A stretch of 64,000 nt of DNA from positions 1,550,001 to 1,614,000 of the forward strand of contig NZ_JIAD01000001.1 of the NCBI RefSeq assembly GCF_000688015.1, read 5' to 3'. The first letter of the stretch is position 1. The number at the start of each line of letters is the position of its first letter. This DNA is from Eubacterium sp. AB3007. GTDB lineage: Bacteria; Bacillota; Clostridia; Peptostreptococcales; Anaerovoracaceae. Shown here piece after piece: positions 17,745 through 27,817 of this stretch. The notes under the pieces are model-generated. The model saw only the letters and a program-made list of their open reading frames with translations. It did no database searches and had not been told where the DNA came from. The position numbers and the translations under genes were made by a program.

Positions 17745-18887
17745 CTATGCCTCTGGAAACGCCTTCAACCTCTCTGCCACGCGCTCCACATCCTCCGTTG
17801 TCAGATTGGTACTGCAGGGGATGTTTACGATATGCGCGTGATACTCTACGGCTTTTTCGATCTTATATCTGAATTCGTCCTTATATGGGGGCAGATCACA
17901 GATCAGCATCCAGACCGGGCGGCTCTGGATCCCATTCTCTTGCAGATATTTGATCAGATCATCCCTTCTGTCCGTAAGATAGCTGTAGAACCAGTAATTC
18001 GGACGGATGCCTTCTTTGAAGGGAAGAAGCTCGATCCCCTGTTCCATGTAGTGCCGATAATTTTCCGTCTTCACATCCACAAAGTGTTCGAGCTGCTCCA
18101 GCTGCCCCAGTCCCAGCGCCGCCTGCAGGTTCGTCATTCTGTAGTTGTAGCCGATGTTGTTGTGCTGGAAGTAGAGCATGTCATCCTTGGCCTGTGTGGA
18201 AAGGTATTTTGCCCTTGCCAGCAGATCCTCGTCATTGGAGACGATCATACCCCCACCGCCGGTGGTGATGATTTTGTTCCCGTTGAAGGAATAGACGCCT
18301 ATATCGCCGATCGTCCCTGCATGCTTGCCCTTGTATCTTCCTTCTGTCGCATAGGTGCCCAGTGCTTCTGTCGCATCCTCGATCACCTTCAGATCGTATT
18401 TTTCTGCCAGATCCATAGCGCGTTCCATATCGACCATATTCCCAAACACATGGACGACCAGAAGGGCCTTGATCTGTCTCCCGGTCTCTTTGTTGATCAG
18501 TTTCGAATCCCGGAACTCACAGCAGGTTTCGCAGAACTCCTCTACCTTGTTCATATCCATGCAAAGAGAGTCATCGCAGTCCATGAAGACAGGATGCGCC
18601 CCCTCATACATGATCGGATTGATCGCCGCAATAAACGTCAGGGCCGGCGCGATGACCTCGTCCTCTCTTCCGATCCCATTCAGGATCATGGCCAGATGGA
18701 GCCCGGCGGTTCCGCTCTGGCAGGCGACAGCTCCCGGCGTATGCACATACTCAGCAATTGCCTTTTCAAAATCGTTGATGCAGGCTCCCCCTGTGGACAC
18801 CCACTCGGTCTCGACCGCCTCATCGACGTATTTCTTCTCATTCCCACTCAGATTGGGAACAGACAACGGAATAAACTTTTCACTCAT
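17745..18887 (-). CDS. LegC-family sugar aminotransferase
   Basis: 380 aa, PLP-dependent DegT/DnrJ/EryC1 family. MSEKFIPLSVPNLSGNEKKYVDEAVETEWVSTGG is the LegC-type start. VIEDATEALGTY holds the cofactor-binding Asp, and GVYSFNGNKIITTGGGGM carries the PLP Lys in S-F-N-x-N-K. It should transfer an amino group to C4 of the 4-keto sugar made by the LegB gene 21 bases upstream. A SVP-N-LSGNE start and the KH-x-G-T-IGD segment separate it from general perosamine synthases. Confidence 0.9.
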   Translation of the reverse strand: MSEKFIPLSVPNLSGNEKKYVDEAVETEWVSTGGACINDFEKAIAEYVHTPGAVACQSGTAGLHLAMILNGIGREDEVIAPALTFIAAINPIMYEGAHPVFMDCDDSLCMDMNKVEEFCETCCEFRDSKLINKETGRQIKALLVVHVFGNMVDMERAMDLAEKYDLKVIEDATEALGTYATEGRYKGKHAGTIGDIGVYSFNGNKIITTGGGGMIVSNDEDLLARAKYLSTQAKDDMLYFQHNNIGYNYRMTNLQAALGLGQLEQLEHFVDVKTENYRHYMEQGIELLPFKEGIRPNYWFYSYLTDRRDDLIKYLQENGIQSRPVWMLICDLPPYKDEFRYKIEKAVEYHAHIVNIPCSTNLTTEDVERVAERLKAFPEA

Positions 18888-18908
18888 TGTTCAACCTCTG
18901 CTCTCCCA

Positions 18909-19892
18909 CTATACGTTATATATATCTACCTTATATTTATCTAAGTTGTTTCTCAGGAACTCAATGGTCTCTGCCAGTCCCTCCTGGAAGGTGTATTTCG
19001 GTGCCCAGTCGGTGAGTTCCCTGATTTTTTCGTTGCAACCAAGCAATCTATTGACCTCGCTCTTCTCCGGACGCAGTCTTTCCTCATCGCATACGATCTT
19101 CGCTTCCGGATTAATCTGTCTGATCAGTTCCTCCGCAAGCTGCCCGATGGAGATCTCGTTCTGTGTCGCAATATTGATTTCCTGACCGATCGTCTTGTCC
19201 GACTTGAACATGGAAATGAAGCCATTTGCGGTGTCCAGTACATAATTGAAGTCTCTGGTCGGTGACAATGCTCCCAGATGGATCTCTGTCTTCCCGGCCA
19301 GAAGCTGTGTAATGATCGTTGGAATGACCGCTCTCGCGGACTGTCTCGGTCCATAGGTGTTGAACGGTCTCACGATCGTGACCGGCAACTCAAAAGATCT
19401 GTAGAAGGACTCCGCCAACCGGTCAGCCCCGATCTTAGTCGCAGAATAAGGAGACTGCCCCTGGTAGGGGTGCTTCTCATCGATTGGAACATACTGAGCG
19501 GTTCCATATACTTCTGAAGTGGAGGTCACCAACACTCTCGACGTCTCCAGCGCTCTTGCTGCCTGCAACACGTTCAAAGTCCCCTTGATATTCGTATCCA
19601 CATACGCATCCGGAGAATGATAGCTGAACGGGATGGCGATCAACGCTGCCAGATGGAACACCGCATCTCTGCCCTTCATGGCCTCTCGCACACCATTGGG
19701 GTCTCTGATGTCCCCGGTAAAGATCTCGATCTCATCCAGGATCTCCTTCGGGGTAGTATCGAGCCAACCCCAGTTATTAAACGAATTGTAGTATACGAAA
19801 GCCTTTACATCGTAGCCCTGGCGTACGAGTTCCTCTGTCAGGTGGCTGCCGATAAAACCATCCGCACCTGTTACGATTACCTTTTCCTTCAT
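18909..19892 (-). CDS. nucleotide-sugar 4,6-dehydratase (LegB type)
   Basis: 327 aa, SDR-family dehydratase. The NAD motif is VTGADGFIGSHL. The catalytic T and the Tyr-Lys pair appear in TSTSEVYGTAQY and SPYSATKIGAD. RPFNTYGPRQSARAVIPTII is the usual nucleotide-sugar segment. FVYYNSFNNWGWLD is typical of the LegB group. It starts the pathway by making the 4-keto-6-deoxy sugar. The start is well set by an AAAGGAGG site. It is the first enzyme gene of the minus-strand operon, 118 bp after the XRE gene. Confidence 0.9.
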   Translation of the reverse strand: MKEKVIVTGADGFIGSHLTEELVRQGYDVKAFVYYNSFNNWGWLDTTPKEILDEIEIFTGDIRDPNGVREAMKGRDAVFHLAALIAIPFSYHSPDAYVDTNIKGTLNVLQAARALETSRVLVTSTSEVYGTAQYVPIDEKHPYQGQSPYSATKIGADRLAESFYRSFELPVTIVRPFNTYGPRQSARAVIPTIITQLLAGKTEIHLGALSPTRDFNYVLDTANGFISMFKSDKTIGQEINIATQNEISIGQLAEELIRQINPEAKIVCDEERLRPEKSEVNRLLGCNEKIRELTDWAPKYTFQEGLAETIEFLRNNLDKYKVDIYNV

Positions 19893-20009
19893 GTTGTAAT
19901 ATCCTCCTTTAACTACGAGCCCACCTTAATCTGAAAAAATGCCATAAACAAAACGCACTGCAGGATGTTTCTCTGCAGCCAAATCTGTTCTCATGTGCCA
20001 AGCTCTTCT

Positions 20010-20249
20010 CTAGTCTGATTTGTTATCCTTTTTTCTTGGATAAGGTTCTTGGACGTCCGTTTCGCCATAGATATAGTCAATGCTTGTCTCAAACACTCTG
20101 GACAGACGCTTTGCCTGTTCGATAGTGGGTAACCGAAACCCCCGCTCGATCTTGGAATAGTCAGACTGATCTATTCCGGTCAGCATTTGCACTTTTACCT
20201 GTGTATAGCCACATTTTTTACGAAGAGCTTTCAATCTGCTCCCTGTCAT
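20010..20249 (-). CDS. small XRE-family transcriptional regulator
   Basis: 79 aa. A single helix-turn-helix domain covers residues 3-62: GSRLKALRKKCGYTQVKVQMLTGIDQSDYSKIERGFRLPTIEQAKRLSRVFETSIDYIYG, the Cro/C1-type layout. The last 15 residues are charged. No ligand domain is present. It is transcribed away from the GT2/TagF operon and towards legB, so it may be the leader gene of the nonulosonate operon and control both arms. Two similar sites lie in its 220-bp divergent region. Confidence 0.88.
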   Translation of the reverse strand: MTGSRLKALRKKCGYTQVKVQMLTGIDQSDYSKIERGFRLPTIEQAKRLSRVFETSIDYIYGETDVQEPYPRKKDNKSD

Positions 20250-20304
20250 AAAAGGCCGCCTCCTTTCTCCATACGATTATTATGTCATATTGCCCTATAT
20301 GTAT

Positions 20305-20393
20305 TCAGGGTTGTTCTGACCTAACAGGCTTTCTGTTTATAAAAATACAATAATTGAAGAGAGGTTGATTTTAGGGTTGATTTGACCTATAAT
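20305..20393 (+). promoter_or_regulatory. GT2/TagF operon promoter with candidate XRE operators
   Basis: A promoter reads TTGATT (20365-20370), 17 bases, then TATAAT (20388-20393). The spacer is filled by TTAGGGTTGATTTGACCTAT (20371-20390), whose last bases run into the -10 box. A similar 20-mer, TCAGGGTTGTTCTGACCTAA, lies at 20305-20324. Both are imperfectly palindromic (AGG...CCT). A third, weaker match on the minus strand is at 20281-20298. Binding of the adjacent XRE protein here would block the promoter; this is inferred. The promoter also rules out the upstream start at 20392 for the next gene. Confidence 0.65.
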
Positions 20394-20469
20394 GAAAATA
20401 TGTATATTTTCCTACGGGCAGAACATGATCTGGAGATCTGTGAAAGAGAATTTGGCAAAGGAGCATGAC

Positions 20470-23400
20470 ATGAATGACAACAACAATCAGGAACTTATGC
20501 TCAGCATCGTTGTGCCTGTCTATAACGTGGAAGAGTATCTGACAGATTGTCTGGATTCCATCGACCGGAGCATCCGCAATATAGATGCCGAGGTCATCCT
20601 GGTGGATGACGGGTCGACAGATGCCAGTGGAGAGATGGCGCAAGAGTATGCCGATACACATCCGGGGTTTCGGTGTCTTCATAAGGAGAATGGAGGGTTA
20701 TCTGATGCGAGGAATTTCGGCGCTGCGAAATCCAGAGGGAAATATCTGGCCTTTGTAGATTCGGATGATATGGTTGCCGAGAACATGTACGATAACATGA
20801 TTCGGACCGCAGAGTATCATCATGCAGAACTGACATCGGTCAATGTGGTAAGGTGTAATTCCAGAGCGGTTTGGTCTTCCAGTCTTCACAGGAAGGTGTT
20901 CGATGATATTGAAACGATAACCACGCATATCAACGAAAACGCGTCTCTTATTTACGACACAACAGCGTGGAACAAGCTGATTCTCCGAACCTTCTGGGAG
21001 GAGAATGGTTTTCAATATCCGGTCGGTTGGCGCTTTGAAGACATGCCGGTGTCCCTCGCTATGCATTACAAAGCAAAGAAAACCGCCTTGGTGCAAGAGA
21101 TCGGGTACTATTGGCGGGTGCGAGATGGCGAGTCTGTATCCATCACGCAGGAAAACGGGAGCATCGTAAATCTGGAACACAGGTTGGAGATGCTCCGAAG
21201 GATGTTCGCATATATCGCAAACGAGGCAGAGGGCAATGAGCGTTTGTTGCGTATTTTCAAATACAAAGTCCTGTCCCTGGATCTCATTTTATATATCAAT
21301 CAGGTGAGGAAAATCTCAAAAGAACTGGGAAGGCAGTATCTTCTGGAAATCAAAGTTTTCTTCGACCAGTTCTTTCAGGAGGAGGAAATAGATTCACTCC
21401 CTATTCTTATGAGGCAGAAATACAGGTATTTCTTTGCTGGCGAGTTTGAGAAACTGAACACAGTCTGTGTTTATGGTATTAAGGCACTGAAGCAAGCTCC
21501 GGTTCTTGTCGAAGACGGCCAGTATCACATCCGGGTCTCTGATGATGTTTTCGACATTACCGACAGACACCTGGAAAACGACCTCAAAGACATGCATCCC
21601 AGAACAGATGTGACATATATGAATTGTGGCGAGGATAAACTACGCTTAAGAGGCTATCTTTACTTTCCACGTATCAGTATCAACACCGCGAGGGAACTCG
21701 ATTTGTCGATTTTCCTGAAGGAGATGGTCACTGGAGAGGAATATTCATTGCCGATAGGACGTTTTGATAACAAAGCGCTCACTATGGAACGAGGCTTTGT
21801 CTTCAGCTCCCGGGACGATTGCGCCACTGAGTACAATTACGATGGCACAGGTTTTGGACTCGAGGTTGACTTGAAAGATATATCACCGAAGGAAGGGGAT
21901 TATCTAATCCAACTTCATTATACCCATGCAGTGAAGAAAGGTTCTGTATTCCTGAATGAGAGGTCGAGTGCTAATAGATCCTATTCGGAGGGCATTGTGC
22001 TACCCTTCGGAGATACACAGGCGCGTATTCGACACGATGCATACGGATATCTACATATTGTAGTGACGAGGGGAAATGTATGTCCACCCCCAGTGGTGGC
22101 TACACACCGTCCGCATCTGATTGCCGCACATACGGTCGACTCGCAACTACATTTGCAACTCGCAAATGTACCTGAAGAAGATACAGAACTGGTCTATTAT
22201 GACGAATTGAGGGGCGGCCCGCAACTGCTTGCAGTTAGCCAAGAAATAGAGACCCCGACTCAACAGATCCAAGAGTATATAATCGATTTCTCGAACAAAT
22301 CCATTGCGAATAATCTTTACACAGGGGAACATGATCTTCGGCTGAAGGGAAAATTCTCTTGCTGGGAAGAGGCAGAATCCGTTCTGACAGCCAGGACATT
22401 TCGCGAAGATCTAACAGTAGAGAATCTTAAAGTGATGTTGTACTGTGATGAACGATGTATTCTGACCCTGCGCACGGAAAGCCTTTGGGATGAGGACTCC
22501 AACAGCGATGATAGACGCAGGTATCATCGCAGACATACATATCGGACTTACAGAGAACTTCCTTTAGACGAAAAGACAATTCTGTTCGAAGCCTATTGGG
22601 GGGCGAAATACCAGTGCAATCCACGCTATTTATACGAATATATTGATAAGCACCATCCGGAATATACTTGTGTTTGGTCGTTGGAAGACGAGAGGACCCC
22701 AATCACTGGAAATGGTCTCCGTGTCCGCAAATACTCCAAAGAATACTATCGATATCTGGCCACAACAAAGTATCTAGTCAACAACGTTAATTTTGAAAAT
22801 GCGTATGTAAAAAGAAAGGGACAGATCGAGATCCAGACCATGCACGGCACCCCATATAAGAGCCTGGGTTTCGACGTAACGGGAGACTTTCCTACAGAGA
22901 AACATAAGATCAAATACTTGAAACGCAACAAGCGTTGGAATTACCTGATTGTTCAGGGTAAGTTCAGCGAAGAGATGGCGTGGCAGTGGTTCCGATTTGA
23001 TAAGACTTTCCTGAGAACAGGATACCCGCGGACGGATGAACTCTTCGCCGTTTCAGAAGAAAAACGCCGGTTCCTCAAAGAAAAGTTAGGGTTGCCACAG
23101 AATAAGGATATCATCCTGTATGCGCCTACCTTCCGGCAGGAAGGCGTATATGAAATGCCGCTAGATCTGGAAAGAATGCGTAAGGAACTATCGGACCGAT
23201 ACGTTCTTCTGATCAGACTTCACCATTTTGTAGCGAAGAGCTATCAGGTTCCGGCAGATAATTCCTTCATTTTTGATTTTGGAGGATACAACAACATCGA
23301 AGATCTGTTTAAAGTTACAGATCTTCTGATCACGGACTACTCCTCGATCATGTTTGATTTTGCACTCACAGGAAAGCCTATGATCTTCCATACCTATGAT

Positions 23401-23739
23401 CTGGACGAATACGTGAACGATCTACGCGGCAGTTACTTTGATATTACAAAGGAAGCTCCAGGGATGATCACGAAAACGGATGAGGATCTTCTATCAGCTA
23501 TATATGCGCTGGAGAGCGGCGAGATTCATAATGAATCCAGGATCGAACGCTTCCGAAACAAGTATCTTACCTACGAAAACAACGACTCGTCGAGGAAGGT
23601 TTTCCAAAAGGTCTTCGTGGAGGGCTATATCGAAAAGAATGTGGCCAGGAATCTGCGAATAAAGGCTGTAGTGAAGAGAATTCTTCCAAAGAAGCTGTTC
23701 GACAGGCTACGCGAACTCAGGAACACACAAAAAATATAA
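20470..23739 (+). CDS. GT2 glycosyltransferase / TagF-like polyol-phosphate transferase fusion
   Basis: 1089 aa. The ATG at 20470 has AAAGGAG 6 bases upstream. Residues 8 to about 300 are a GT2 domain (LSIVVPVYNVEEYL, DDGSTD, FVDSDD). A middle region (about 340-690) is mostly beta and unrecognised. From about 700 there is a CDP-glycerol glycerophosphotransferase-like domain with the catalytic HGTPYK (His near 792), the second motif RLHHF (near 918), TDYSSIMFDFAL and KPMIFHTYDLD. It ends in a basic tail. The likely role is to add a sugar and a polyol phosphate to a growing surface polymer at the inner membrane face. A near-twin lies at 38122-41388. Confidence 0.87.
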   Translation: MNDNNNQELMLSIVVPVYNVEEYLTDCLDSIDRSIRNIDAEVILVDDGSTDASGEMAQEYADTHPGFRCLHKENGGLSDARNFGAAKSRGKYLAFVDSDDMVAENMYDNMIRTAEYHHAELTSVNVVRCNSRAVWSSSLHRKVFDDIETITTHINENASLIYDTTAWNKLILRTFWEENGFQYPVGWRFEDMPVSLAMHYKAKKTALVQEIGYYWRVRDGESVSITQENGSIVNLEHRLEMLRRMFAYIANEAEGNERLLRIFKYKVLSLDLILYINQVRKISKELGRQYLLEIKVFFDQFFQEEEIDSLPILMRQKYRYFFAGEFEKLNTVCVYGIKALKQAPVLVEDGQYHIRVSDDVFDITDRHLENDLKDMHPRTDVTYMNCGEDKLRLRGYLYFPRISINTARELDLSIFLKEMVTGEEYSLPIGRFDNKALTMERGFVFSSRDDCATEYNYDGTGFGLEVDLKDISPKEGDYLIQLHYTHAVKKGSVFLNERSSANRSYSEGIVLPFGDTQARIRHDAYGYLHIVVTRGNVCPPPVVATHRPHLIAAHTVDSQLHLQLANVPEEDTELVYYDELRGGPQLLAVSQEIETPTQQIQEYIIDFSNKSIANNLYTGEHDLRLKGKFSCWEEAESVLTARTFREDLTVENLKVMLYCDERCILTLRTESLWDEDSNSDDRRRYHRRHTYRTYRELPLDEKTILFEAYWGAKYQCNPRYLYEYIDKHHPEYTCVWSLEDERTPITGNGLRVRKYSKEYYRYLATTKYLVNNVNFENAYVKRKGQIEIQTMHGTPYKSLGFDVTGDFPTEKHKIKYLKRNKRWNYLIVQGKFSEEMAWQWFRFDKTFLRTGYPRTDELFAVSEEKRRFLKEKLGLPQNKDIILYAPTFRQEGVYEMPLDLERMRKELSDRYVLLIRLHHFVAKSYQVPADNSFIFDFGGYNNIEDLFKVTDLLITDYSSIMFDFALTGKPMIFHTYDLDEYVNDLRGSYFDITKEAPGMITKTDEDLLSAIYALESGEIHNESRIERFRNKYLTYENNDSSRKVFQKVFVEGYIEKNVARNLRIKAVVKRILPKKLFDRLRELRNTQKI

Positions 23740-23764
23740 CCCCGTGTTTATTCGAGAGGGATGA

Positions 23765-26700
23765 ATGATTGAGGATATGGGCGACCGCGAATTAAAACTA
23801 AGCGTTATAGTCCCAATGTATAATGCGGAAGAGTATCTGAAAGAGTGTCTCGAGTCGATCGAGAAAAGCATTCAAGGGCTAGAGGCAGAGGTTCTGCTTA
23901 TTGATGACGGTTCAGAAGATCGGACTTCGGAAATTGCGCTTGCATTTCAACATGAGCATTCTCGATTCAGATACTATCGAAAAGAAAATGGAGGGCCTGC
24001 TGATGCTAAGAATTTTGGAATCAGCAGAGCAAAAGGCAAATATCTTGCCTTTACAGATTCCGATGATCTTGTGACAGAGAATATGTATCGCAACATGATT
24101 CGTGCTGCTGATTATCACCAGGCTGACCTCACCATTGTCAATCTGGTGCGTTTTAATTCAAAGAGGATATGGGGTTCAGGGCTTCATAAGAGAGTGTTTA
24201 ATAATCTCAAGAAAACAGTAACCCATATCCGAGAGTGTGACAATCTAATATACGACACTACTGCAGCAAATCGCATGATCCGCCGAGATTTCTGGGAAAA
24301 GAATGGCTTTCAGTATCCAAAAGGCTGGTTGTTTGAAGACATGCCAATCGCTTTGGAAATGCATTGTCGTGCAAATCGAGTGGCGATCGTTCACGAAGTG
24401 GGATATTTATGGCGAGTGCGAGATGGTGAATCAGCCTCTATCACACAGAATAATTCCTCAATCAATAATCTAAAACACAGAACAGCCATGTATGATCGCA
24501 TGTTTCGTTTTGTTGACAAGGAAGAAGATGGGCAGCGGTTAAAAACACTCTTGAAAGAAAAGATTCTCTCTTTCGATTTCTCTTTCTATATCAATGAAAT
24601 GGAAAACATGACCCCGGAAAACAAAACCGCATACCGGGATTTGATCTGTGATTTTTTATACAGGCACTATGACGGAACAGAATTGTCATCACTTCCAGTC
24701 ATTACGCTGCAAAAATATGAGTACCTGATTGCAAAAGATTACGAAAAGTTAGAGAAGACAATCGCATACCATCGGAAATACTACAGCAAAGCAACTATTC
24801 AGAAAGCAGATGCAGGCTATCGTTTCGAGTTACCCGAGGATGTATTCACTATTCCGAAAAGGCTGGCGAACGATGACTTCAGATGGTATACACCGAATTA
24901 TTACACTTCCGACATTTGCTGGAACGGAAGAGAATTGAGAATAACCGGGCATGTGTACATCCCTCGGGTGGACATTAGAACACCGGCGAACTTGAAGATA
25001 CAGGTTTTTCTTTTAGAAACAGTTTCTGGACGGATCATTGAGTTGCCTACAGATCGATTTCAGAACACAAAACTAAGTGGAATACGTGGTTTTGTGTACA
25101 ATGATTCGGACAAAACAACAAAAGAATACAATTATGACGGAACCGGATTCATCGGGACCCTTCGTTTAGATATGCTTCCTGCAGATCAAAACGAAGAGTA
25201 TATGGTGTTCGTGGAATACGATCATGTGCTTTGCCAAGGCTGTCTGGCCCTTGACGAGCAAGAGACTTGGCAGACTGAGTATTCAGATGGAATGGAATTA
25301 TATGATGATGTATGCAGAGTGAAAATCACCCATGATGCACATGGAGCAATAATAATAAATTCAAGCGTAGTCAGGCAAGAAGACAGGGTTTTATTACCGT
25401 CAGAAAGCGTATCTCATAACAAATTTTTCGTGGACAAAGTAAATGTGGAAGGAAAAGAGCTTTGCCTTTCTCTGGTTGTTCCCAAAGACTGTCGTGATGC
25501 GATAGGGAAAATGAAATTATGCTACAAAGACAGATTACTGGCAAGCCATATTGACATTGCCGAAACAACATATGATGGAACTGATAAGCTCTGTTTTCGA
25601 ATTGATTTCACGAGTTCTGCAATCTTACAGCCGTTATATTCCGGGAAGTTCTTTCTGGAGATCGAATACGATAAACGAGGAAAGCACACATATTCGTACA
25701 TTGATTCTCTGCACAAGGAAAAAGGAAGAGTAACAACGGACTCTTTGGAAGTAATGATTTTTGGGGATCATTCTAACAGACTGACTCTATATACACGTAC
25801 GTTGTGGGATAGTGAATCGAATAGTGGAGAGAAAAGAAGATATCTTAAGAAAGAAGTATACCCTTCTCTTAGAAAACTCCCCCTCGATTCCCAGTGCGTT
25901 TTATTCGAAGAATACGACGGAAAAATACCCCAGCATGCGCCTGCAAGGTTTTACGAATACCTGACCGAGAATCATCCGGAGTTTAAGTGTATCTGGGTAC
26001 TGGAAGACGACAGAATTCCTGTTGGGAGAGGTGGACTACGGGTACGTAAAAACTCGAAAGAGTATTACTACTATCTTGCAACTGCTAAATACTTAGTCAG
26101 CAATATTGGCTTTGGAAAAGGTTTTATAAAAAGATCCTCGCAGATTGAAATTATCATGCCAGAATCTTATCCTTTGCATTGTTTAGAAACAGATGCAGTC
26201 GCAAGTTATCAACTGAGCCAAAAGAATAAAGCAATAGAAAAGAGAGTATCTCATTGCGATTATTTAGTCGTGGCAGGGAACTATAGTGCGCAACAGGCTC
26301 GGAAATGGAAGTCTTTTAGAGGCGCTCTGATAAAAGCCTCCGTTCAATACAGTGACACAACAGAACCCGTTGAGAAAATCAAATCGAGGCTGCATATCCC
26401 GGGTGACAAGCGAATTGTAACATACGCGCCAGGATACCGCCCGAAGGAAGATGATCGGACCTGTTTAGATTTGCTTGCTCTTCAGACAGCTTTGGGCGAT
26501 GAGTATTGCATAATTACGTTCTTTGATCATATCGACAAAAGAATCGCAGACACAGCTTGTATTATCGACTTGAGTAATTACCGACGGACAGAAGACATCA
26601 TTGCAATTACAGACGTTCTGGTGACGGATTATTCGTTCACCATGTTTTATGCGATATCTGTTAACAAACCGATAGTCATTTATATAGGGGATCTTGATTC

Positions 26701-26992
26701 CAACGAAAACATCCCGGAAGACGAGTGTTTTGAGCTGGAGAAGAATGCACCAGGTGCGATTGTGAAGACGCCAGAACAGTTAGAGAAGGCAATTCGTATA
26801 GCACGGGATGAACATGTCAGGTTTACAGAAGATACCCACAGTTTCAAAAAGAACTACGGCGCCTTTGAAGGCGAGTCATCGTTTGACACAGTATATAGCA
26901 AGTGCTTTATTGACAAAAACAAGTCAAAACGACGCAATTTCACGACGAAACTTCAGCGGTTGTGGCGAAAAGTGAGAATTCATTCCAGGTAA
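23765..26992 (+). CDS. GT2 / TagF-like fusion with degenerate phosphotransferase domain
   Basis: 1075 aa and the same layout as the gene before it, but the DNA is more A+T rich and the C-terminal domain is eroded. The GT2 domain keeps LSVIVPMYNAEEYL, DDGSEDR and FTDSDD. In the TagF-like part, the place of MHGTPYK reads MPESYPLH, RLHHF reads TFFDH, and TDYSSIMFD reads TDYSFTMFY. All catalytic histidines are therefore lost, although the fold (KPIVIYIGDLD) appears preserved and the frame is open. It may act only as a GT2 enzyme, or as a partner subunit of the other fusion proteins. It lies 25 bp after the active paralog. Confidence 0.82.
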   Translation: MIEDMGDRELKLSVIVPMYNAEEYLKECLESIEKSIQGLEAEVLLIDDGSEDRTSEIALAFQHEHSRFRYYRKENGGPADAKNFGISRAKGKYLAFTDSDDLVTENMYRNMIRAADYHQADLTIVNLVRFNSKRIWGSGLHKRVFNNLKKTVTHIRECDNLIYDTTAANRMIRRDFWEKNGFQYPKGWLFEDMPIALEMHCRANRVAIVHEVGYLWRVRDGESASITQNNSSINNLKHRTAMYDRMFRFVDKEEDGQRLKTLLKEKILSFDFSFYINEMENMTPENKTAYRDLICDFLYRHYDGTELSSLPVITLQKYEYLIAKDYEKLEKTIAYHRKYYSKATIQKADAGYRFELPEDVFTIPKRLANDDFRWYTPNYYTSDICWNGRELRITGHVYIPRVDIRTPANLKIQVFLLETVSGRIIELPTDRFQNTKLSGIRGFVYNDSDKTTKEYNYDGTGFIGTLRLDMLPADQNEEYMVFVEYDHVLCQGCLALDEQETWQTEYSDGMELYDDVCRVKITHDAHGAIIINSSVVRQEDRVLLPSESVSHNKFFVDKVNVEGKELCLSLVVPKDCRDAIGKMKLCYKDRLLASHIDIAETTYDGTDKLCFRIDFTSSAILQPLYSGKFFLEIEYDKRGKHTYSYIDSLHKEKGRVTTDSLEVMIFGDHSNRLTLYTRTLWDSESNSGEKRRYLKKEVYPSLRKLPLDSQCVLFEEYDGKIPQHAPARFYEYLTENHPEFKCIWVLEDDRIPVGRGGLRVRKNSKEYYYYLATAKYLVSNIGFGKGFIKRSSQIEIIMPESYPLHCLETDAVASYQLSQKNKAIEKRVSHCDYLVVAGNYSAQQARKWKSFRGALIKASVQYSDTTEPVEKIKSRLHIPGDKRIVTYAPGYRPKEDDRTCLDLLALQTALGDEYCIITFFDHIDKRIADTACIIDLSNYRRTEDIIAITDVLVTDYSFTMFYAISVNKPIVIYIGDLDSNENIPEDECFELEKNAPGAIVKTPEQLEKAIRIARDEHVRFTEDTHSFKKNYGAFEGESSFDTVYSKCFIDKNKSKRRNFTTKLQRLWRKVRIHSR

Positions 26993-27106
26993 AGGGGCGA
27001 CGCCTCCCTTGATTCAATAGTGACCTTCTTATATTGGTATTTGTTCATTAGGCATCTGCATTTTCAGTACAAAACAAGAGAGCATCAAAGAGAGGAGATG
27101 AAGAAA

Positions 27107-27817
27107 ATGAAAATATACGGTATTGTCGTGGCAGGGGGTACCGGTACAAGAATGGGAAATGCGGAGAAACCAAAGCAGTTTCTTCATATCGGAGACAAGC
27201 CCATTCTGGTTCATACGATGGAAAAGTTCTACATAAACAGCAGGTTGGATAAAATCCTTGTGCTCTGTCCGGAACCATGGATTTCTTACACAAAAGACCT
27301 CCTGGAAAAATATCTGCCGGACAGTAATCAGTATGTGGTATTGCAAGGTGGACGCTTGAGAAATGATACGATCATGAATGCAATCCAGTATATTGAGGAA
27401 AATTATGGTCTGGAAGAGGACACTTATGTCATTACACATGACGCCGTTCGTCCGTTCATTACGCAACGTGTTTTGGAAGAGAACATGGCCTTTGCTCAGA
27501 CAGGGCAGCCATGTGATACCGTAATTCCAGCTACCGACACTTTAGTTGAAAGCATTGATGGGGAAACGATCTCGCAAATTCCAAATCGCGCCAATTACTA
27601 TCAGGGGCAAACCCCTCAGAGTTTCCGAGCGAAGGAATTCAAGGAATTATATAATAGTTTGACCGAGGACGAGAAAGAGTCGTTGACGGATGCTACCAAA
27701 GTGTTCGTGATAAAAGGGAAACAAGTGGCACTTGTGATGGGAGAAACTTTCAATATTAAAGTGACGTATCCATATGATCTTCAGTTAGCAGAAACATTGT
27801 TGAGAGGAGGGAAGTAG
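27107..27817 (+). CDS. tarI: CDP-ribitol (ribitol-5-phosphate) cytidylyltransferase, TarI type
   Basis: 236 aa, IspD/TarI family. KIYGIVVAGGTGTRMGNAEKPKQFLHIGDKPI holds the CTP-binding motif. THDAVRPFI, IPATDTLV and PNRANYYQGQTPQSF are typical, the last being the R-x-x-Y-x-x-Q-T-P-Q motif. The ATG at 27107 is 9 bases after GAGGAG; the ATG at 27098 is too close to it. IspD (isoprenoid) is the alternative reading, but the overlap with a TarJ-like gene and the TagF-like neighbours favour CDP-ribitol synthesis. Confidence 0.88.
   Translation: MKIYGIVVAGGTGTRMGNAEKPKQFLHIGDKPILVHTMEKFYINSRLDKILVLCPEPWISYTKDLLEKYLPDSNQYVVLQGGRLRNDTIMNAIQYIEENYGLEEDTYVITHDAVRPFITQRVLEENMAFAQTGQPCDTVIPATDTLVESIDGETISQIPNRANYYQGQTPQSFRAKEFKELYNSLTEDEKESLTDATKVFVIKGKQVALVMGETFNIKVTYPYDLQLAETLLRGGK

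Noticed and set aside
27107..27817. IspD for isoprenoid synthesis
   Set aside because: The family motif alone allows it, but overlap with the TarJ-like gene and the TagF-like neighbours make CDP-ribitol synthesis the better reading.
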